Shown here piece by piece: positions 61,040-64,000 of a stretch of DNA of 64,000 nucleotides. This DNA comes from Paraburkholderia phenazinium (lineage in GTDB: Bacteria > Pseudomonadota > Gammaproteobacteria > Burkholderiales > Burkholderiaceae). Location: NCBI RefSeq assembly GCF_900142845.1, contig NZ_FSRU01000001.1:2294001-2358000 (forward strand), in the 5' to 3' direction. The translations under genes and the position numbers were made by a program. The notes under the pieces were generated by a model that was not told the DNA's origin, did no database searches, and saw only the letters and a list, made by a program, of their open reading frames with translations. Numbering within the stretch: position 1 is the first letter of the stretch; the number at the start of each line of letters is the position of its first letter.

Positions 61040-62437
61040 ATGCCTGTAGAAGCCCTACATCTAGCGCGAGGCCAGTTCGCAATGACGGCCATATTCCACA
61101 TCCTGTGGCCCATTCTCACTATCAGCCTCTCGGCCTTTCTGCTGGTAGTCGAAACGCTCTGGATTCGAACCAACGAAGTGGTCTGGTATCGCCACGCACG
61201 CTTCTGGAGCAAGCTTCTTGTGCTCAATTTCGCCGTGGGCGTGGTGAGCGGCATCCCCATGGAATTCCAGTTCGGTACCAACTGGGGGCCTTTTTCCGAG
61301 TACACCGGCCAATTCTTCGGCAACATTCTCGGCTTCGAGGGCGCCATGGCGTTCATGCTCGAAGCCGGTTTCGTCGGCATCATGATGCTCGGCTGGGAAC
61401 GTGTGCCCAAGCCCGTGCACCTGTTTGCCACCAGCATGGTCGCGCTGGGTTCGACCCTCTCGGCGTTCTGGATCATGGTGGCTAACTCGTGGATGCAGAC
61501 CCCGGCTGGTGTGGAAGTCGTCAACGGCAAACTGGTGGTCACCGACTACGCCAAGGCCATCTTCAATCCCGACATGGTGTGGGGCGTGTCGCATATGTGG
61601 TTCGCGGCGCTCGAAACCGGACTGGTCGTGGTCGCCGGCATTTCCGCCTACTGCCTCTTCAAGCGCCGCAACCCTGAATTCTTCGTCCGCTCTTTCAAAG
61701 TCGCACTGGTGTGCCTCGCGTTCGTCGCCCCGGTCCAGATCTGGCTAGGCGATTCGAGCGGGGTCGATGTCTTTGCAACGCAGCCGGCCAAAGGCGCGGC
61801 TATCGAAGGCCACTGGCAGACCAACGCGCCGGGGACCGGTGCAGCCTGGTCCTTGCTCGCATGGCCGGACAAAGCCAGGCAAACCAATGACTGGTCTCTC
61901 GAAGTTCCCGGACTCCTAAGCGTCCTCGGCACGCACACGCTGCACGGTCAGGTGAAGGGCCTTGCCGACATCCCCGTCGCCGACCAGCCGCCAATGCTGC
62001 CCCTGCTCTATTACGCGTTCCGCGTCATGGCGGGAATCGGCTTCCTCTTCATGGTTCTGGCGTTCTGGACGATCTTCGCTCTGCGCAAGGCACGTGGCCG
62101 GCTCGACGCCCTGCTCGCCCAGCGCAAGCTGCTGCTCGCATGGGTTCTCGCCATTCCGTTGCCGTATATAGCGGTTGAGTGCGGCTGGATTGTCCGCGAG
62201 GTGGGTCGTCAGCCATGGGTCGTCTACGGCCTGCTTCGCACGGAACAGGCTGCTTCCAACATCTCGGCCACCGCCATCAGCGGAAGCATGATCATGTTCG
62301 CCACGTTCTACGCGATTCTGATCACGTCGTTCTTCGTCTTTGCCCGCCGCTGGTTGAAGAAGGGCCCGGACCTCACGTTGATGCCGCCGGTTGAGACGAT
62401 TTCTCGGACTGTGCCTCACAGCTCGGTTGAATACTAG
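61040..62437 (+). CDS. cydA: cytochrome bd / CIO-type ubiquinol oxidase subunit I
   Basis: Heme- and quinol-binding subunit (465 residues) of a bd-family terminal oxidase. It keeps LARGQFAMTAIFHILWP with the heme His, GVVSGIPMEFQFGTNW, and AVECGWIVREVGRQPWVVYG. The protein is shorter than E. coli CydA (about 522) because the Q loop is short, which is the CIO (cyanide-insensitive, CioA) form. GTG at 61031 is an alternative start. The gap to fdhF is 72 bases; shared transcription is possible. It reduces O2 to water using quinol. Confidence 0.93.
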   Translation: MPVEALHLARGQFAMTAIFHILWPILTISLSAFLLVVETLWIRTNEVVWYRHARFWSKLLVLNFAVGVVSGIPMEFQFGTNWGPFSEYTGQFFGNILGFEGAMAFMLEAGFVGIMMLGWERVPKPVHLFATSMVALGSTLSAFWIMVANSWMQTPAGVEVVNGKLVVTDYAKAIFNPDMVWGVSHMWFAALETGLVVVAGISAYCLFKRRNPEFFVRSFKVALVCLAFVAPVQIWLGDSSGVDVFATQPAKGAAIEGHWQTNAPGTGAAWSLLAWPDKARQTNDWSLEVPGLLSVLGTHTLHGQVKGLADIPVADQPPMLPLLYYAFRVMAGIGFLFMVLAFWTIFALRKARGRLDALLAQRKLLLAWVLAIPLPYIAVECGWIVREVGRQPWVVYGLLRTEQAASNISATAISGSMIMFATFYAILITSFFVFARRWLKKGPDLTLMPPVETISRTVPHSSVEY

Positions 62438-62481
62438 GACCCACGTCACATCCGCTTAAATTCACCCAGATAGGTATCCCC

Positions 62482-63468
62482 ATGAATCCAGCTTCTACCG
62501 AGAGTTTGTTAAGCCACGCCTGGTTCGGCATAATCGGCTTGATGCTCGTGCTCTATGTCATCACCGACGGCTTCGACCTCGGCGTCGGCATCCTCACCCT
62601 GTTTCGTTCCAAGGAGTCCGAACGGAATCTCATGATTCAGTCGATCGGCCATGTCTGGGACGCCAACGAAACATGGCTTGTCGCACTCGGGGGCGCGCTG
62701 TTCGGGGCCTTCCCTTCCGCGTACGCCATGATATTGTCCGATCTGTATGTCCCTATCATGGTCCTGATCGCGAGCATGATCATGCGCGGCGCAGCGATCG
62801 AATTCCGGCATGCCGCCACGAGCAGCAAGCCCGTCTGGGACCGTATCTTCGGGGTGGGCAGCCTGCTCGCGGCGATTAGCCAGGGCGTGATCCTCGGCAG
62901 GATTCTCACCGGTATGCTTCCCGGTCATCTCCACATGACCTTCGTCGCGGTCACCGCAATTGGCGTGGTGTCCGGCTACGCGTTGCTGGGTGCAACCTGG
63001 CTGGTGAAGAAGACCACCGGCAGCCTGGAACAGACCGCGCGGCGCTATTCGGTCACGGCCGTCTTCACAACCGTGACCGCTGCGATCATCGTCTCTGCTG
63101 GAACGCTGGTCATCAGCCCGGTCGGCGTCAGCCGCTGGGATCAGCACGGCGTATTAAGCATTCTGATCGGCTTCGCCGTACTCGCGGCTTTGGCCGTCTG
63201 CTACATCCTGTACTCGGTTCATATGGGCGGCGAACACGGTCCTTTTGCCGGCTCCGCCATCCTGTTTGTTGCGTCCTTTGCGGGCCTGGCGGTCAGTCTC
63301 TTCCCGTACATTGTTCCAGGTCAGTTGACAGTCGCGTCGGCAGCGTCCGATAGCTCGACACTCACCTTCATGCTGTTCGGAATCGGCACCGTCTTTCCGA
63401 TCATGGTCGGCTACAACCTGTATCAGTACCACCTGTTCCGCGGCAAGGTCGTCCCCGTTCATCACTAG
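62482..63468 (+). CDS. cydB: cytochrome bd / CIO-type ubiquinol oxidase subunit II
   Basis: Subunit II (328 residues) with about eight to nine TM helices. Typical marks are YVITDGFDLGVGIL near the N terminus, GHVWDANETWLVALGGALFG and ASMIMRGAAIEFRH. The length fits the CioB type. It is 44 bases after cydA. No CydX-like small subunit was recognised before the terminator at 63495, and no cydDC assembly genes are in the window. Confidence 0.94.
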   Translation: MNPASTESLLSHAWFGIIGLMLVLYVITDGFDLGVGILTLFRSKESERNLMIQSIGHVWDANETWLVALGGALFGAFPSAYAMILSDLYVPIMVLIASMIMRGAAIEFRHAATSSKPVWDRIFGVGSLLAAISQGVILGRILTGMLPGHLHMTFVAVTAIGVVSGYALLGATWLVKKTTGSLEQTARRYSVTAVFTTVTAAIIVSAGTLVISPVGVSRWDQHGVLSILIGFAVLAALAVCYILYSVHMGGEHGPFAGSAILFVASFAGLAVSLFPYIVPGQLTVASAASDSSTLTFMLFGIGTVFPIMVGYNLYQYHLFRGKVVPVHH

Positions 63469-63494
63469 ACGATCCATCGCTCGCCATCCAGATT

Positions 63495-63528
63495 GCTCAG
63501 TAGGCAGGCATACGCCTGCTGAGCTTTT
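63495..63528 (+). terminator. intrinsic terminator after cydB
   Basis: GCTCAGTAGGC and GCCTGCTGAGC form an 11-bp stem (one T-G pair) with an 8-base loop, followed by TTTT. It sits 26 bases after the cydB stop and should end the fdhF-cydAB transcript. Confidence 0.85.
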
Positions 63529-63640
63529 GTCGCCGAAATGGCTTTGTCGAATACATGGCGGCGCCATCGGCGCATTCACCGGGTGAGTTCGCGCAATCAG
63601 TATCGCCCGCGAGGCCCCGGGAACCACGTAGGTCAGCGAC

Positions 63641-64000
63641 ATGGAACGCAAGGAAGGAAAATTGCTGAATCGGTTAGTGAACTTAGGAATAGGAACCTGG
63701 GTAGACGGAATCCGCCTTAGCCACAATCTTCCAATTCAATTGAGCCTTTGGAACGGACAGGTTTTTGACCTCGGAATCTTCGAGAATCCGGTCGTGCGCA
63801 TCCATGTTCGCGACCCGTCTGCGCTTCCGTTGCTTTTCACGCCGAGTCTGGACTCGCTCACTGAAGCGTACATCACAGAACGCATCGATCTGGACGGCAA
63901 GCTCGAAGAAGTTGTCGACACCGTGTATCGCATGTCGACGTTGCCCGCAAAATCGTCAGCGCGTTCCAAACCCGCAAGTCGGACGAAGCACAGCCGGCAA
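63641..64000 (+). CDS. cyclopropane-fatty-acid synthase-like SAM methyltransferase (5' part)
   Basis: The gene runs off the window; 120 codons are visible without a stop. The N terminus MERKEGKLLNRLVNLGIGTW and the stretch VRIHVRDPSALPLL, followed by LTEAYITERIDLDGKLEEVV, match the N-terminal lipid-binding domain of CFA synthases. These methylate membrane phospholipid double bonds and support acid tolerance. The ATG at 63641 has no strong Shine-Dalgarno signal. The SAM-binding domain lies beyond base 64000, so activity cannot be judged. Confidence 0.7.
   Translation, partial: MERKEGKLLNRLVNLGIGTWVDGIRLSHNLPIQLSLWNGQVFDLGIFENPVVRIHVRDPSALPLLFTPSLDSLTEAYITERIDLDGKLEEVVDTVYRMSTLPAKSSARSKPASRTKHSRQ

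Noticed and set aside
1..64000. Search for CRISPR arrays, tRNA or rRNA genes and insertion sequences
   Set aside because: No regularly spaced repeats, cloverleaf-like tRNA sequence, rRNA-like stretch or transposase-like protein was recognised by eye; a tRNAscan and repeat search would be needed to be certain.

Overview
The window looks like high-GC chromosomal DNA of a Burkholderiaceae beta-proteobacterium, most likely Paraburkholderia or Burkholderia. The reasons are the GC-rich third positions, the dense and often 4-nt-overlapping operons, and the set of genes: a late-insertion cobalamin pathway, a ProXWV-like importer, NodT-type outer-membrane factors, a YdeP-type FdhF, a bd-type oxidase and many LysR regulators. 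The species is inferred from family resemblance, not from a database search. No rRNA or tRNA gene, CRISPR array, prophage or intact insertion sequence was seen.

Region 1 (1-22.8 kb) is a cobalamin (B12) supercluster. cobL-cobK-cobM run leftwards, and cobG-cobH-cobI-cbiG/cobJ diverge from them rightwards. An MFS transporter/LysR pair and a PilZ protein interrupt the cluster. The cobalt-insertion operon cobW-cobN-chlI/D follows on the minus strand behind a clear cobalamin riboswitch, and cobE diverges from it. A HigB/HigA-type toxin-antitoxin pair then splits cobE from cobO-cobB-bluB. The chelatase AAA+ and VWA parts lie in different frames, joined by an A8 slippery run followed by a two-tier hairpin. 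This fits programmed -1 frameshifting that makes the small and medium chelatase subunits from one gene. No C1-methyltransferase (CobF or CbiD) is encoded in the window.

Region 2 (22.8-29.1 kb) is an osmolyte or methylated-compound module. It has a betaine-type ABC importer, an M24-fold protein whose metal-ligand spacing matches the DMSP lyase DddP, a 2-oxoglutarate/Fe(II) oxygenase and a divergent LysR regulator with a good LysR-box candidate. Region 3 (29.2-34.4 kb) is a signalling operon: OmpR-type regulator, LysM/FecR protein, CHASE2 histidine kinase and a lipoprotein. Region 4 (34.4-36.6 kb) is low-density DNA with one hypothetical gene and a chimeric pseudogene (LysR fragments fused to an isoprenylcysteine-methyltransferase-like tail).

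Region 5 (36.6-42.6 kb) is a complete RND tripartite efflux operon. Region 6 (43-51.7 kb) holds a Tat-signal bicupin oxalate decarboxylase, a LysR regulator, an orphan two-hairpin RNA or attenuator, a canonical OmpR/HK pair, two OmpR-like proteins that lack the phospho-acceptor Asp, and an extra tatABC operon. Region 7 (52-56.8 kb) is an AaeB/FUSC-type efflux system (DUF1656, HlyD, FUSC and its own NodT factor). Region 8 (56.9-63.5 kb) has a MocR regulator divergent from an FdhF/YdeP-type molybdoenzyme and a CydAB/CIO quinol oxidase, closed by a terminator. The window ends inside a cyclopropane-fatty-acid-synthase-like gene. Regions 6-8 can be read together as an oxalate, formate and acid-stress handling island, but that link is inference.
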